Part shown: in pieces, positions 8,001 through 17,819 of the stretch
Layout: every line of letters starts with the position of its first letter
How positions within the stretch are numbered: the first letter of the stretch is position 1
Notes under the pieces: generated by a model
Database searches by the model: none
What the model was told of the DNA's origin: nothing
The model's input: the letters and a program-made list of their open reading frames with translations, nothing else
Made by a program: the position numbers and the translations under genes
DNA from: a virus
Virus record (IMG/VR): IMGVR_UViG_3300028843_000322
Coordinates: 1-31,728 of that record
Direction: 5' to 3' (one strand)
Length of the DNA: 31,728 nt

Positions 8001-10750
8001 TAATATCAGATGATACAGCAGAAACTATTGAAGCGACAACTGATACAGATTTATATCCAAATGATGTAAATTATATTATTTCAGATATTGAACCTTCAAC
8101 TATTGAAACAACAACCGAAACAGTATTATATCCAAAAGATTTCATAGCAAATATTTCTCATATTACAGATGAGATTGTTCAATTTGAAACAAATGACATT
8201 ACGGCAAGAGGAAATATTTTAGAAGATATTAATTCAGATTACCACCTTTATAATATATCATTAAATGACGATTTATCTACTGTTTCTGAATTAGGTACAA
8301 ATAATATTACTCATGATTTAAATATTAGAGAGATAGTTGAAACTTTACCACATGTATATAATGTTTCATTTGTTGATGATACAATAGTTGAATTATCTGC
8401 AAATAGAATAGTTGCTCTTTCAAATGTTAGAACTGATGTTGATACTTTATACCACGATTATAATATTTCTGAGATTGATGGTGGATTATTAGATTTAGCT
8501 GAATTTGTTAGAATGAGTGTTTATGACCATGATAAAGTGGTGAGTGTTGTTATAGAAGATGAAACTGTTGCAGAAGTACCTACTTCAGTTGCATTAACTT
8601 ATGATATTGCTGAAGTTATTACTAATTTAGATGCATATGCTTACAATATTAATGAATTTGTAACTCTTACTCCAAACTTACCGCATGATTTAGTTGTAAG
8701 TTATGTAGAAAATGAAATTTTAGAAATACAAACAAGAAGTCACTTTGATTCATATCACCCAGTTAATAGATTATGGAGAGATGCTACTCCTATGGATATA
8801 TCCAGCAACGATATTAACTCATATATGACACAAGAAAGAAGCGACATAATTAATCCTATTAGTCACCAGATAATCGAATTAGTAAGTAATATCAATGGAT
8901 GTTTAAATGTTCAAGGACATAACCCTCCACATCCTGAATATATATTCCAAGATGGTGTTGTTGCGGATGCTTATAATGATACAACTGATATTAATTTCAT
9001 TAATTTAGAATATACTGGTTTAGAAACAGATATAATCAACCAGCATAATAGTGCGTTAGTTGCTATTGATTTCTTTAATACAGAGTTTATCAAAGTTGAA
9101 AATGATGTATTAACACAAGGTAATTATGATACTACAATGTTAGTTGATATGAGAAATTTAACATGTGTAGGTTCTGAATCTGATATTATTAATCAGTATT
9201 TCACTAATGATACAGAAAATACAGTTACAGTAAATGCAGATACGGAAGCTTTACATTTATTGGCGAATGAACCTAAAACAATTTTACAGAAAACTTACAA
9301 AGATTTAGAGTTAGTTACTGTTACAAGAGAAGATTGGACTCTACAAGATATGTTCAATAAATGGCCAAGAATAAATGGTGCATCTTATTTTGAGAATGGA
9401 CTAGTGGCAACCGGTCAAGCTAATGATTGGTATATGAGTGGCAATACAATCATTATGCCTGCAAATACTGCTGGTTTAAATGCTTTTATTTCACCATACA
9501 AACATGAGAACTATACATTAGAAAGTAGATTATACTCAAGTAATAGAGATGATGACACAATTGGTTTAGTTGCTGCTCATGAAAGAATTGGGAATGATAA
9601 TTATACTCTCTCGGTAGATAGAACAAAGGGAGGATTTTTAGCTGCTAAAAAAGGTTTGGGGTTTGTATTCACAATCAACAACACACAACACCAGTTGTCA
9701 AATATAAGTGTTAATGGCACATCTGGAGGATGGTCTGGTAGATGGTCTAAATTAAAAGTAGTAAGAGAAGGTAACATATTTAAAGTATGGGCTGGAAATT
9801 GGAACTCTTGGAGTTATAGTACGACTGAACCTGTTATGACTATTGACTTAGCTGATTATCCAGAAATGGAAATGTTAATGGGTGCAAAATCATATGGTTA
9901 TTTGACTTGGTCACAAGCTGATACTAGATATTATGATAATGTATTTGTTGGTTGCTCTGGTGCTGGTGCAGATGCTGAAATTAAAACAATTGAGGGCGAA
10001 TGGGTTGATTTTATATCAGATACAGAATATCCTACATTTGCAGACCATGTTACAATTAGGTCAACAGAAGAAATTGAATTCAATTTAACATTTAAAGAGA
10101 AAATGGTTTCAACACCAATAGACTTCGTTAATATGGATTTCATAGGGTTCAACAATGACATCATCGAACAACAAAATTTTGATACCGTAATGCCTATACC
10201 AATGACCAACTTAGTATATACAGGACTTGAATCATATATTAGTTCACAAGTTGAATGCAACACTACAATAGAATCAAGTTTTACCAATATGGCATTTAAT
10301 GGTGGTCCAAATAATAATATAGTTTCACAACATAGTAGCAAAGCTTTTATGATTGATGCTAACCCAACAATCGTTTCAGATGATTTTGATAGAGTGTATA
10401 TTACAACTCAAAAAGAAATGAGTATTATGGCAATTGGTGAGCAATCATTAACAGTTAGAGATAATACAAATATCATAACACAGAAAGCGCCATCTTTTGT
10501 TTGTGAGTTAGAAGATACATTAAGATTTCACTTACCTACTCAATATAAAGAAAATGTTACCGTTACTGTTACAAGTGATGAATGTACAAGTGATAATAAT
10601 ACAGCTTCAATAGTTTATACATTTACTGAGGATAATATCAGAGAAACAGAAGTTTTAGATTTTGTTATTACTGGTGAAGTTGATAATGTTAGTATAAATA
10701 CATACAAAGGTTCAAACATTGAAGCAGTAGAAACTGTTTCAATAGTTTAA
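5030..10750 (+). CDS. giant fibre/adhesin-like protein 2 with internal repeats and LamG-like domain, 1906 aa
   Basis: This is the largest protein in the window. Residues 1-950 look like successive Ig-like or Big-type beta modules. Residues about 957-1237 hold a degenerate repeat of roughly 30 residues built around phrases such as VYNISD, TYIISDD, NYIISDIE and LYNISLND. Residues about 1437-1645 form a LamG/concanavalin-like beta sandwich with aromatic-rich strands (DWYMSGNTIIMPANTAG, then GGWSGRWSKLKVVREG, then RYYDNVFVG). Before and after that domain runs another repeat with N-L/M-x-F/Y-x-G-x-x-x-x-I-x-x-Q, as in NLEYTGLETDIINQ and NMDFIGFNNDIIEQ, so the lectin-like domain seems to have been inserted into a repeat array. 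Binding to a host-surface glycan is a reasonable inference. No enzymatic residues are evident. Confidence 0.75.
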   Translation: MIINGTYTIRVISTDNPSNFITKVEVLDDALCDVSHNGAEIIITTKDVLGESSLIVEDFDGRGYNMPIIVDSINYTYDIKYKNQIVNNDNPAIIYYSENNTVEQFEIVENRYSELFNRFLTEDDSSSGDFNTNYHYEHASNGITVNNNGKVININMLSAFSDTDVLFSFISADNTDYSVNVPIYVIDGDVLGIFPTGTIYLDEKNTTTRRLIVTGTDQPLTITGSVSGFSYTNDGNFIDLLPISGNTSGSTLNIESFYNGNTKTTYAHVAVRPFPLSVNSKLKIIEVGKSHTFLVQQIIGKLTLEAEGNTIDTFSHNIVYNRDTYSALVTITPFNQMSNIGTIKIIDTVTDRAPRVVRTKVKFVVDLDLTVITNNVVALDIPFKIRFENAEGALKFMAVSKLTGYSIRTEIEYDINNYNGKVDKTAGYLFVYPIAKDNIILRVADSRRFEDVDLTSLHNDNDFSKWVAVIPTSIEQQDLTNNLNSPADYSDTNIKAGDFVGNTWIYGYKYGIHQINKITYKVSPPESIRDNSEESLNWMRNLTGATHTLNISIRDGFVLDDINKNFTVESNWIADNIFETDDLTSLGIITTDAQTVLIADETDRISVTIGAENTGVIIYNIDGDENVSSRIDYEPISYIEITPISPAKKIPMNKPSNCYDIKRMDSSAVDGEFKIFPSTKSDDSIDVLCEFSKNEDGSDEVWTVIPEKSIRNFAEIVGKVVGAGNIELDIISNGGIHPEFYPSAYDSNDSLSYLFLELPYKVKAFSYTLDTREVDEDSAGTFKILTDTSDIFHINGAAFANSMLTRQGSTLEYNPLLSASNLGQVVSLPEGMEDYEYIENANGGTITPTEPSDRLILMNSGTTNPYTLSETFLKELRFNSIYNAENISTNYWVDGSSSGIDFVNIVTLYTDPSGRWIISDKEVVTFNIPQKATLLADTTWLISNTSSEVIEMAEFVKVLPVETVYNISDSQTTLTDLSEFVKVNPDEVTYIISDDTAETIEATTDTDLYPNDVNYIISDIEPSTIETTTETVLYPKDFIANISHITDEIVQFETNDITARGNILEDINSDYHLYNISLNDDLSTVSELGTNNITHDLNIREIVETLPHVYNVSFVDDTIVELSANRIVALSNVRTDVDTLYHDYNISEIDGGLLDLAEFVRMSVYDHDKVVSVVIEDETVAEVPTSVALTYDIAEVITNLDAYAYNINEFVTLTPNLPHDLVVSYVENEILEIQTRSHFDSYHPVNRLWRDATPMDISSNDINSYMTQERSDIINPISHQIIELVSNINGCLNVQGHNPPHPEYIFQDGVVADAYNDTTDINFINLEYTGLETDIINQHNSALVAIDFFNTEFIKVENDVLTQGNYDTTMLVDMRNLTCVGSESDIINQYFTNDTENTVTVNADTEALHLLANEPKTILQKTYKDLELVTVTREDWTLQDMFNKWPRINGASYFENGLVATGQANDWYMSGNTIIMPANTAGLNAFISPYKHENYTLESRLYSSNRDDDTIGLVAAHERIGNDNYTLSVDRTKGGFLAAKKGLGFVFTINNTQHQLSNISVNGTSGGWSGRWSKLKVVREGNIFKVWAGNWNSWSYSTTEPVMTIDLADYPEMEMLMGAKSYGYLTWSQADTRYYDNVFVGCSGAGADAEIKTIEGEWVDFISDTEYPTFADHVTIRSTEEIEFNLTFKEKMVSTPIDFVNMDFIGFNNDIIEQQNFDTVMPIPMTNLVYTGLESYISSQVECNTTIESSFTNMAFNGGPNNNIVSQHSSKAFMIDANPTIVSDDFDRVYITTQKEMSIMAIGEQSLTVRDNTNIITQKAPSFVCELEDTLRFHLPTQYKENVTVTVTSDECTSDNNTASIVYTFTEDNIRETEVLDFVITGEVDNVSINTYKGSNIEAVETVSIV
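10693..10700 (+). promoter_or_regulatory. possible internal late promoter TATAAATA
   Basis: This is a perfect TATAAATA inside the last 60 bases of the preceding gene. It lies 63 bases ahead of the ATG at 10764, a spacing that would give a leader containing the AGGGG ribosome binding site. It lies in coding sequence (Ser-Ile-Asn-Thr), so chance occurrence is possible in such AT-rich DNA. Confidence 0.35.
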
Positions 10751-10763
10751 TTAGGGGTTGAGA

Positions 10764-13700
10764 ATGAAAAAAAATATACAAAATTCTATTGATTCAAATT
10801 GGAAGAGTTACCAAGCGGTGGCTCAAGCAAATATTCAAAGTTTAGAAGATTTAGAAATTATTTCTTATACAAGGTTTAATTCATCAACAAGATTATATGT
10901 TGGTGATGATATTCTAGTTAATAATAAATTAGCTAGAATTGGTACAGTTTTTGTTGATGAAGTGTATGGACATAGATACAGTATATCTTATCCAGAAATG
11001 AGTCTTGGACATGAAGAAATAATTTTCACTATTGAATGGGTTTTAGATGTTTCAATCTTACCAGAAGACAATAATATTGTTGGTTTTAAGTTAGAGCAAG
11101 TTGATACTACTGAGTTAGTTATTGATGTTGTTGGTGATATTACATCTTTAAAAGTAACTCCTTATAAAACTTTAGTAACACCTAATGATATTGTTGATGA
11201 TATTGATAATATTTTTCAATCAGAATTCAAAGGTACTGATACTATTGATGTTGAGAGTACAGAAAGTGGAGCTGTCAGAAATCTATTAGCTGGTGAAGTA
11301 AAATTAATAACTAATTTGAATTTTAATGCTGAGTGGAGTGGAACACTTTTACAAGGTATTAAGGGGGAAACATTAAGTAGTGATTTACATCCTGAAATTA
11401 ATTTATTTCATTCACTAGCAGATACACTACTAACACAAGTATTAGATGCTGGGGTAGATGCTGAAATTAAATTCGGTCCTTTTTCAACTGTTGGAGCTAG
11501 TACAGATAGTTTTAAACTATCTTCATCAAATGATGGTATTGAATGGTTAGAAGAATATACTGTCGGACACCAGACTGTTGCAGAAGCAGTTTTACACAAT
11601 GTTAATTTTCAGAGTAGATTTGTTAAAATTGAAAGTTTAACTAAAACTGATGTTGGTAATGGGCATGAATATACTAGAATATGTATTGGTGGATTATTAG
11701 ATATGTCTTATGTGGATGTTATTAAACCTTCAAATACATTAGCTGTTATTGAAGATTACCAATTAATTGGAAATAATGTAGATGGAATTATTGCGGTTAA
11801 TGGGGTTGAACAGATTGTAGAGAGTACTAATGATAATATTACAACTTATACTTTGCAAACAGTAGATACAGATACCCTAAATATTACAACTGATGGAACT
11901 TTTGATAGTATAAATTATACTACAACTATTTCAACTCCTACTGAAATTGTTACGGATATTTCTAAGACTATTACTCAAGATGTTCAACAAGAGAATTGGA
12001 CAAAATACCAATTAAAAGCAAGAGAATTAGATGGAACTGTTACAGTTAATGGTGTTGAGCAAGTTGTAGAGAGTGTAGATGAAATAATAGTTGATACGAT
12101 TACCGTTGATGAATCAACGGATTTATCAAGTGGAGTAAGTTGGTTTATTGTTGATGGTTATGGTGGTTCGGGAACGGGTCTTGTAATTCAAGATGATTAT
12201 GCTGGTGATACACACACTAGAATGTACAATTCATGTACTTTGCATATTACTTTACCAGCTAAAGCTATTCTGACAGGTACAACCAATATGAATTTAACAA
12301 CTGATTGGACGGTCAATAATCATGCTCCAGTAATGTCACCAGAGGGTCAATCGGGATTGTGTGTTTTAGAAGCTGGTGAGAATGTTCTTTTTGCTATAAG
12401 AACCGATGGTGACCCACTTTTCACTGGTTTAATATTAAAACCTTTTGAATCAAGTAGAATAGATAATATTTTGGCAACACAAACTACATTCACAGAACAG
12501 TTAGTAGATACAAATACTTTAGATATTTCTGTAAGTGGAACAGTTGAAAGAATTGACACTACTACATATATTAATGAAGATATTATTACCACTATTCAAG
12601 ATACAGATAGTATTACCGATTTAACTATATCTGATTTTCCTTATACTTTAACTCAAGAAGTTGACCAAACTAATTTCAATAATTACTTGATTTCAACTAT
12701 TGGTTTAGAAGATGGAGCAAATGTTACTGTGAATGGTGTCACTCAAACTATTGAAATAGATATTGAGGGAGTGTGTTCATTAGAAACATCGAATGATTTA
12801 TTTGATATAGTTAGAACATTTGATTACAAGGCAGTAGCTAAAGAAAATATTTTTTCTGACTTTATTTTTAATTCACCTACAACTTTTAGAACTATGGAAG
12901 ATATTGAATTAGGTCAACAATTACTATTAGACAACTTAAATTTTGCAAGTCTTGATTCAAAGGAAATAGTGACGATTAAAAATGATAGTGTAACTGAAAC
13001 CATTAGTTTTATTGATACAACAACTGTCACAAATACAACTGAAAATTGGTTAGATTACAAGATGATTGCTACTGAAATAGTAGGAGATTTAATTGTTAAT
13101 GGATTAACTCAAACTGTTGAGAGTGAAGAAGAAATTGAAGTTATTAATTTTGATATTTTATTCCAAAATGGTATAGATATGGGTGCTGATATTAATTATG
13201 ATACCAATGAAATATATGGATATAGAGTTGATGGGACTAGTGGGACTCCTGGTAGATACAGTATGAATATGCAAGATATATATGATACAGGTTGTAGAGA
13301 ATTAAAATTTAATGTAACATCAGGTGCTAATGGTGCAATTTATATAGGAAGATTTGTAAATGGTGAAATTTTAGACCATGACAATGTCGATAATACATTT
13401 TATAATACGGGTGATATTGATTATACTCTCAATTTAGAAACAAAGGTATTATCATTTGTTGTTAATGGAACATTAGATGATAGATTTATAACTGTTCCTG
13501 ATTTCACAAATACCCCACTTTCGGAAATAGTTATTGGTATTAGTGCAATACAAAGTACTGATGGATGGACACAATGGTCAGTAACTCCTTTCACAAAAAC
13601 AATAACTACATTTGAAAAAGTAGAAACTGATACAAATGAATTATTAATTGAAGGTTCTTGTGAGAGTTTAGATTACTCTACTTCAACTCTTAATCATTTA

Positions 13701-14048
13701 CAACCCGAATATACAGTTACACATCAAGATTATTCAAGAGTTGAAGATAATGGGATAGTTTCTCATAACTTTGTAGAAGCAGCAGAAGCAGTTTATACAG
13801 ATGAAAATTTACCGTCGACTATGAAATCTTTTGAATTTCCAACTTTATCTGTGTCATATTACGATATTGATGATGAAACAACAGTTGGGCCTATTGAAAA
13901 AGAGTACAATACTATAAATATTTCTGAAGATAGAGTAATATTTGATTACAATGATGAGACAAAAGCAAATACTAATAAAATTGATTTCAATCCTACTGGA
14001 ATTAAAGAGATTGTAGTAAGCACTAAAAAAATACAAGAGGATATATAA
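10764..14048 (+). CDS. giant fibre/adhesin-like protein 3 with VNG repeats, 1094 aa
   Basis: A 1094-residue beta-rich protein. I place the start at the ATG 10764 rather than the in-frame TTG at 10758, because AGGGG at 10753-10757 then has normal spacing. Residues about 150-310 resemble a discoidin-like module (SFKLSSSNDGIEWLEEYTVG, then SRFVKIESL, then TRICIGGLLD). Four spaced copies of a repeat with N-W/F-x-x-Y-x-L/I followed by VNGV-x-Q-x-V/I-E occur, as in GIIAVNGVEQIVES, TVTVNGVEQVVES, NVTVNGVTQTIE and DLIVNGLTQTVES. Between them sit separate beta modules, so the VNG units look like a recurring shaft or linker. It is nearly contiguous with its neighbours (13 and 1 bases). The role is inferred as a virion fibre; no catalytic site is visible. 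Confidence 0.75.
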   Translation: MKKNIQNSIDSNWKSYQAVAQANIQSLEDLEIISYTRFNSSTRLYVGDDILVNNKLARIGTVFVDEVYGHRYSISYPEMSLGHEEIIFTIEWVLDVSILPEDNNIVGFKLEQVDTTELVIDVVGDITSLKVTPYKTLVTPNDIVDDIDNIFQSEFKGTDTIDVESTESGAVRNLLAGEVKLITNLNFNAEWSGTLLQGIKGETLSSDLHPEINLFHSLADTLLTQVLDAGVDAEIKFGPFSTVGASTDSFKLSSSNDGIEWLEEYTVGHQTVAEAVLHNVNFQSRFVKIESLTKTDVGNGHEYTRICIGGLLDMSYVDVIKPSNTLAVIEDYQLIGNNVDGIIAVNGVEQIVESTNDNITTYTLQTVDTDTLNITTDGTFDSINYTTTISTPTEIVTDISKTITQDVQQENWTKYQLKARELDGTVTVNGVEQVVESVDEIIVDTITVDESTDLSSGVSWFIVDGYGGSGTGLVIQDDYAGDTHTRMYNSCTLHITLPAKAILTGTTNMNLTTDWTVNNHAPVMSPEGQSGLCVLEAGENVLFAIRTDGDPLFTGLILKPFESSRIDNILATQTTFTEQLVDTNTLDISVSGTVERIDTTTYINEDIITTIQDTDSITDLTISDFPYTLTQEVDQTNFNNYLISTIGLEDGANVTVNGVTQTIEIDIEGVCSLETSNDLFDIVRTFDYKAVAKENIFSDFIFNSPTTFRTMEDIELGQQLLLDNLNFASLDSKEIVTIKNDSVTETISFIDTTTVTNTTENWLDYKMIATEIVGDLIVNGLTQTVESEEEIEVINFDILFQNGIDMGADINYDTNEIYGYRVDGTSGTPGRYSMNMQDIYDTGCRELKFNVTSGANGAIYIGRFVNGEILDHDNVDNTFYNTGDIDYTLNLETKVLSFVVNGTLDDRFITVPDFTNTPLSEIVIGISAIQSTDGWTQWSVTPFTKTITTFEKVETDTNELLIEGSCESLDYSTSTLNHLQPEYTVTHQDYSRVEDNGIVSHNFVEAAEAVYTDENLPSTMKSFEFPTLSVSYYDIDDETTVGPIEKEYNTINISEDRVIFDYNDETKANTNKIDFNPTGIKEIVVSTKKIQEDI

Positions 14049-14049
14049 T

Positions 14050-17000
14050 ATGGACATTCAAGAATTATTAGTAAGTTTCGACCAAAATACGGTTGAATTT
14101 ACAGATATACCATCTAAAACAACTTCAGTTATTGAAGTTGAAGAAGGTAATAGCGATTTAGAATACTTTTATGCTACATCAGAAGTTAATATGGATAAAG
14201 CAGATGTTGAATTGCATAAATTAGTTAATCCGGTTGGGGAAATAATTATTTCTAAACCAACTAATAGTACTAACTTCGACAAATATAAATTAAACTTAAT
14301 TGGAAGTGTAGATTCTGTTGCTAAAGTTTATAATGGTATTTATTTTAGGTCTCTGCTACCATACAAAAGTGTAGGAGATAAGAGAGATATTAACATAGCA
14401 AGTACTGCTACTCTTTCATCGTATGAGCCAAATGGTTTAGGTGATGGAAGTAGTGCAATTGATGTGATTGTTGATGGATTAACTACAAGTATTTGGAATC
14501 CTTATACTTCTGAAACTGAAAATTGTAAAGCTATTTTTGAATTTGATACGATAACAAGTGTTGAATATGTTGAAGTAACAGGGTATGCTGATGATAATGG
14601 GTATGCACCATATGATTGGAAAATTACTGGTAGTGATGATGGTATTACTTGGAATTTAGTTCATGTAGTATCATGGGATTCAAACTCTAGAGAAAATAAT
14701 ATTGGTGAAGTTAGAACTCCAGAAAGAAGTGATGATGTTCCTTCTACTGTAAGATTAGATACAACTACCAATTATAAATTTTATGCTATTGAATTTATTA
14801 ACAATAACAACTCAATATGGACAACAATTCCTGTTATAGAGATTAAACTATTTGAAAAATCAGAAATTTATACAAAGTTTTACAATACTGAATTAATAGA
14901 TTTACCAGAACTAACATTTATTTTTGAAAATGTTACAAATGTTGATTTGTATACATCTACTTTAACAGATTGGTATATGTCATATTCATTAGATAATAAT
15001 AATTTCACTAATATGGTAGAAGTTTCTTATAACAAATCATTTAGTGGAACTTTTGACAATTTAATCAATCCAGCAATATACACAATTAATAATATTGAAT
15101 TTGATGGTGGAGCTAATATAGGTAATCTTTTTGATGGTGAAACAGCTACTTTTGTGCCTTGGGATTCTGATAATGATTATTTTGAATTAACAGTTGAAAA
15201 CTCTTTTAGAATATGGGCTAAAACTTCCACTACATTACATGATAGTAAATTATACATAATGCAAAAAGATGTAGATGGCGATTGGATACCTACAACTGCC
15301 GGAATCACAAATAAAAATAGACAATTAGACATATTTGAGTTGGCTTCTGAAAGGTTAGCTCCTGGTTCTTATAGATTTTATGCATCAGATGATTATTCTA
15401 CTGGTGGCTTTAAAAATCAGAGAACTGATACCGAGTGGTTTATAGAAAGAGAATTAGAATTAAAAGAATGGGATTTTGTTAATTTAAGTGCAAGGACAGT
15501 ATTCTTTAAATCAGAGTCTTCAAATTATGATATTGATTTCTTTAATCATAGAAAACCTGAAACTATTGCGACAGTTCCAAAGTTATTTGTTACTGAAAGC
15601 CCAAATGATTTCATACCAGAGTTACATTTCGACAGCAATGTAGTTTTAGCAATGCCTCTAGCAACAGATTTATCATTCTACAAAGGTGGTGCTGGTTTTA
15701 ATACTTCAAGTGTTGGTGTTACTTTTGTTGAAGATGAAAAATTTGGTTCTTGTGCTAAATTCTCAGATATTGATACTTCAGCAAAAATTACTGTTGACCC
15801 TAGTGCAAATTTATCATACACTACATGGACATTTAGTTTTAATGCTAAGAGAGATGATGGATACCAAAGTTGGCTAGATTCAATGTTAATGAGTATAGTT
15901 GGTGATACTGCAATTAGTGAATTTTTTTCACAAATTAAGAGACCAATATTTAGAGAACAACAAACTACTGGGACAAATTTAGAAGAATACAGTAATGGAT
16001 TAATAGACAATCTAAATAATACCCCAAATATTTGGAGAAATATAATTTTAACTTGCAATCTATCAGTTGAGAAAGATGAAGGAACAAACCAAATCATTTC
16101 ATTATATATTGATGGTATTAATGAAGCAACTTTTCAAATTAGAGACAGAAATAGTTATACACTTTCAATATACAAAATACTTCTTGGTGGATATGACTCT
16201 AATGGACATGCCTTTAATGGTGGATATATGAAAGATTTTATATTCTATAATAGAGGTTTTAATGAAACAGATGAAATTACTAAACTTTTAAATAATCAAT
16301 TAACATATGTTGAAAAACCTACTAAACAATTAGTAGTTGATTTAGTTGATATTGAAACAGGTACAATTACATATAATATAGAAAAATGTGATACTACCCA
16401 TTTAGAAATTGATTACGATGAAAATAATGTTTCAAAATTAGATTTTAATTTTAAAACTGTAAATACTGAAATACTTGAAAGTAAAGAATTAGATACTACT
16501 AATCCTGAAATACATTACTATAATAAAACCGATGTTTGGAAATACGATATTAAAGTAGAAAATGACTTAGTCGATATGAATGATGTTACTGTGATTAGTA
16601 GTGGGTCTATATCTTCTACATCAGATATTGATAGTTTAATCATTATAGATTTTAATATATTTTTAATCACAACAAAAGTCGAAGAAGATGGTATATTTAC
16701 ATACACATTTGATGGGGATACACACTTACCACAAAATTTTAAATATATAGCTAATCCGGTATTAATTGATAGAATAATAGGTGAAGATTCAACTGCTTTA
16801 ACTATGTTAGACAACAAGCAAATTATGAGACAATCTACTAATAACCTTTCTTATTTTTTCCAACCAGCAGATGGTGTTGCTTGGTTTGGTTTTACACCAA
16901 CTATAAATGTATCAGTTGTAGATATTTTAGGTTATCAATTTGTTGCTGAAACAAAATTCATTGCAACTGAAGAAATACCATTAAATTCATTAGTATTAAA

Positions 17001-17811
17001 TGACTTAGATGATTCATTTAAGGTTATTGATGTTGAGCCTTCTGGAACTAGATTACTATATACTGTTGAGCCTTACAAAGTAAGAGAAAATATTGTAGAT
17101 ATTAATGGTACAACTTTAAGAGATGAAACAAATATTACAAATCTTAGTGGGTGGAGTATTGGTGGTACTAGAAGTATGAATAACCAAATAATGCATTCAT
17201 TAGAAGGTAAACAAAAAAATACTATAAATTTTGATATTCAAGATGATATTGAAACAATCACAGTTAGTTTTAGATATTATTCATTAGATAATTGGGATGA
17301 TAACTTAAATGATTATGGTTTTTGTAATGTAAATGGTATCCAAAAATGGATGAGTAAGAGAAATGGTGCTGTCGGATTTGAAGATTATAATAGTGGATAT
17401 ACAGACAGAGCTTATAACTTAAAATATTATAAAGACATCACAATACAATTATCTAAAGAAGATATAACAAGATTAAATGGTAAATTAACCATTGATGTGG
17501 GTATTCATCATCATTCAGACGAAACAACGGGGTCTGGTGGATTTAACAATTTTAAAGTTTCAGCTACAAAAGCATACGATACACAAAATCTAAAGAGATT
17601 ACCTTTTAATACATATAAGGTAACTGGAACGAAGCTAGATGAAGAAGACTTATTATTAGAAGATATAATCAATTATAATACATCATTTCCTAATGTTGAG
17701 GTACAATACAAAGACTATATGATGACTGCCGATGACTATACAGTCGATATTACAAGAGAAACAGAAGATTCATTCAACAAGATTAGTTTAGAAACTATTA
17801 GGAAAATATAA
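14050..17811 (+). CDS. giant fibre/adhesin-like protein 4 with discoidin and LamG-like domains, 1253 aa
   Basis: Last gene of the operon of giants. Residues about 111-271 are a clear F5/8 type C (discoidin) module, with YEPNGLGDGSSAIDVIVDG at the start, WKITGSDDGITWNLV in the middle and YKFYAIEFINNNNS at the end. Residues about 531-754 form a LamG/concanavalin-like sandwich (VVLAMPLATDLSFYKGG, CAKFSDIDTSAKITVD, WRNIILTCNLS, then ISLYIDGINEATFQI), typical of phage and bacterial carbohydrate-binding proteins. Residues about 1016-1177 look like another beta sandwich. Two different lectin-like folds in one protein argue for a receptor-binding or surface-decoration role. It starts one base after the previous stop, and the operon terminator begins nine bases after its stop. 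Confidence 0.78.
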   Translation: MDIQELLVSFDQNTVEFTDIPSKTTSVIEVEEGNSDLEYFYATSEVNMDKADVELHKLVNPVGEIIISKPTNSTNFDKYKLNLIGSVDSVAKVYNGIYFRSLLPYKSVGDKRDINIASTATLSSYEPNGLGDGSSAIDVIVDGLTTSIWNPYTSETENCKAIFEFDTITSVEYVEVTGYADDNGYAPYDWKITGSDDGITWNLVHVVSWDSNSRENNIGEVRTPERSDDVPSTVRLDTTTNYKFYAIEFINNNNSIWTTIPVIEIKLFEKSEIYTKFYNTELIDLPELTFIFENVTNVDLYTSTLTDWYMSYSLDNNNFTNMVEVSYNKSFSGTFDNLINPAIYTINNIEFDGGANIGNLFDGETATFVPWDSDNDYFELTVENSFRIWAKTSTTLHDSKLYIMQKDVDGDWIPTTAGITNKNRQLDIFELASERLAPGSYRFYASDDYSTGGFKNQRTDTEWFIERELELKEWDFVNLSARTVFFKSESSNYDIDFFNHRKPETIATVPKLFVTESPNDFIPELHFDSNVVLAMPLATDLSFYKGGAGFNTSSVGVTFVEDEKFGSCAKFSDIDTSAKITVDPSANLSYTTWTFSFNAKRDDGYQSWLDSMLMSIVGDTAISEFFSQIKRPIFREQQTTGTNLEEYSNGLIDNLNNTPNIWRNIILTCNLSVEKDEGTNQIISLYIDGINEATFQIRDRNSYTLSIYKILLGGYDSNGHAFNGGYMKDFIFYNRGFNETDEITKLLNNQLTYVEKPTKQLVVDLVDIETGTITYNIEKCDTTHLEIDYDENNVSKLDFNFKTVNTEILESKELDTTNPEIHYYNKTDVWKYDIKVENDLVDMNDVTVISSGSISSTSDIDSLIIIDFNIFLITTKVEEDGIFTYTFDGDTHLPQNFKYIANPVLIDRIIGEDSTALTMLDNKQIMRQSTNNLSYFFQPADGVAWFGFTPTINVSVVDILGYQFVAETKFIATEEIPLNSLVLNDLDDSFKVIDVEPSGTRLLYTVEPYKVRENIVDINGTTLRDETNITNLSGWSIGGTRSMNNQIMHSLEGKQKNTINFDIQDDIETITVSFRYYSLDNWDDNLNDYGFCNVNGIQKWMSKRNGAVGFEDYNSGYTDRAYNLKYYKDITIQLSKEDITRLNGKLTIDVGIHHHSDETTGSGGFNNFKVSATKAYDTQNLKRLPFNTYKVTGTKLDEEDLLLEDIINYNTSFPNVEVQYKDYMMTADDYTVDITRETEDSFNKISLETIRKI

Positions 17812-17819
17812 TTATAATT

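Noticed and set aside
9931-10341. 136-codon - strand frame opposite the 1906-residue protein
   Set aside because: No promoter or ribosome binding site, and the + strand frame here contains recognisable repeats and domain structure.
15678-16097. 139-codon - strand frame opposite the LamG-like domain
   Set aside because: Opposite a clear LamG-like domain on the + strand; no start signals of its own.
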